From Nocardioides daedukensis (lineage in GTDB: Bacteria > Actinomycetota > Actinomycetes > Propionibacteriales > Nocardioidaceae): 64,000 nt of DNA. The stretch lies in contig NZ_JACCAA010000001.1 in the NCBI RefSeq assembly GCF_013408415.1, positions 2,480,001 to 2,544,000 of the forward strand, given 5' to 3'. The notes beneath the pieces are model-generated. The model saw only the letters and a list, made by a program, of their open reading frames with translations. It searched no databases and was not told the origin of the DNA. The position numbers and the translations under genes are program-made. This document shows positions 63,452 through 64,000 of the stretch, in pieces. Each line of letters opens with the position of its first letter. Position 1 is the first letter of the stretch.

Positions 63452-64000
63452 GCGCACTCGACACCGTCGACGACCTGGCCGCCGGCCGGGCCCTCGGCGC
63501 CACCGGACTGCTGGCCACGCTCAACGCCGCGGACGTCCTGGACGCCTCCGACGTACACGTCGCCCTCCGTGCCGGCGCCCTGACCGGAGAGGACGACCAG
63601 GAGCTGTTGCTCGCATTGGCGATGGTGGTCCGCGCACTACGGTCCGGGTCGACCTGCCTCGACCTGAGGACGCTGTCCGACGAGCTCGCCGGTCACGCTG
63701 TGCCCGCCGACCTGGCGGCCCGGCTGGCCGCCAGCCCGCTGGCTGCGGACCCGGCGATCCTCCACGTCGAGGGAGACCTGGTCTTCCTCGACCGCTACTG
63801 GCGAGAGGAGGGCCAGGTCCGCGACGACCTGTTGTCCCGGATCGCACGCCCGGTCGACCCGGTGGATCCCGAGCTGCTCCAGGCCGGCCTCGACCGCCTC
63901 TTCCCCGCCTCGGGTTGGGAGGAGCAGCGCGCCGCGACCGCGATCGCCGTCAACCAGGGCACGACCGTGCTCACCGGTGGCCCGGGAACCGGCAAGACCT
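63448..64000 (+). CDS. recD: exodeoxyribonuclease V subunit alpha, 5' part
   Basis: The first 184 residues of RecD, truncated by the right edge. It starts at ATG 63448 inside the recB stop. The N-terminal domain (DTVDDLAAGRALGATGLLAT, AAGALTGEDDQ-like region, DLVFLDRYWREEGQVRDDL) leads into the helicase Walker A VLTGGPGTGKT at the very end of the window. RecD is the fast 5'-3' helicase of the complex. Confidence 0.95.
   Translation, partial: MSALDTVDDLAAGRALGATGLLATLNAADVLDASDVHVALRAGALTGEDDQELLLALAMVVRALRSGSTCLDLRTLSDELAGHAVPADLAARLAASPLAADPAILHVEGDLVFLDRYWREEGQVRDDLLSRIARPVDPVDPELLQAGLDRLFPASGWEEQRAATAIAVNQGTTVLTGGPGTGKT

Noticed and set aside
56778..64000. Novel anti-phage defence system
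   Set aside because: The three genes are the ordinary recC-recB-recD set with all expected motifs and order.

Overview
The window is high-GC DNA with dense, often overlapping genes. It looks like an actinobacterium of the Nocardioidaceae type (Nocardioides or Aeromicrobium-like). Supporting features are a proteasome-activator (Bpa) gene, an F420-type (Ddn-like) oxidoreductase, a GTP-type PEP carboxykinase, RecBCD, and many genes whose start codon lies 6-7 nt after a TANNCT-like -10 box, as in leaderless actinobacterial transcripts. The genus is inferred from gene content, not from a database search.

Layout. 1-15.1 kb is mostly housekeeping: end of a DUF5926 gene, a two-sided array of 22-nt repeats, arginine deiminase, prephenate dehydratase, DUF4446, an F420-type enzyme, a PAP2/diacylglycerol-kinase fusion, serS with two HAD phosphatases, two secreted NTR/TIMP-like proteins, Bpa, a quinone oxidoreductase, a DUF6457/MobA pair, a nitrilase-family amidase, a membrane protein and a stand-alone biotinyl carrier. 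15.1-19.5 kb has two tRNA-Ser genes and an accessory pocket: an IS481-type transposase remnant, a DUF1348 protein, an orphan Imm5-like protein, and an 87-residue exported peptide with three exact copies of DTSWGRG facing a LuxR/TrmB-like regulator. Then come pckG, a cysteine-free ArsR regulator with an 11-bp palindromic operator, and tRNA-Arg.

22.2-51.9 kb is a roughly 30-kb catabolic island. It has a CYP101-like P450, a CPR-like diflavin reductase, three family III CoA-transferases, three acyl-CoA dehydrogenases, three SDRs, an enoyl-CoA hydratase, an Ltp2-like aldolase/thiolase, a second thiolase, two DUF35 partners, an acyl-CoA ligase, an aldehyde dehydrogenase, an LvaA-like phosphotransferase with a small LvaB-like partner, an Rbs-type ABC importer and a GntR regulator. 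A 15-bp motif near TTCCTCMTGATGAAT recurs in the three main promoter regions, so the GntR protein probably controls import, P450 hydroxylation and CoA-dependent chain breakdown together. The substrate cannot be read from the sequence; an alicyclic, terpenoid or steroid-side-chain-like compound fits best. The phosphotransferase/LvaB-like pair suggests a 4-hydroxyacyl-CoA intermediate.

51.9-64 kb returns to core genes: PEP synthase with its regulatory kinase/phosphatase, a secreted GH16 glucanase, and the recC-recB-recD operon, with recD running off the right edge.
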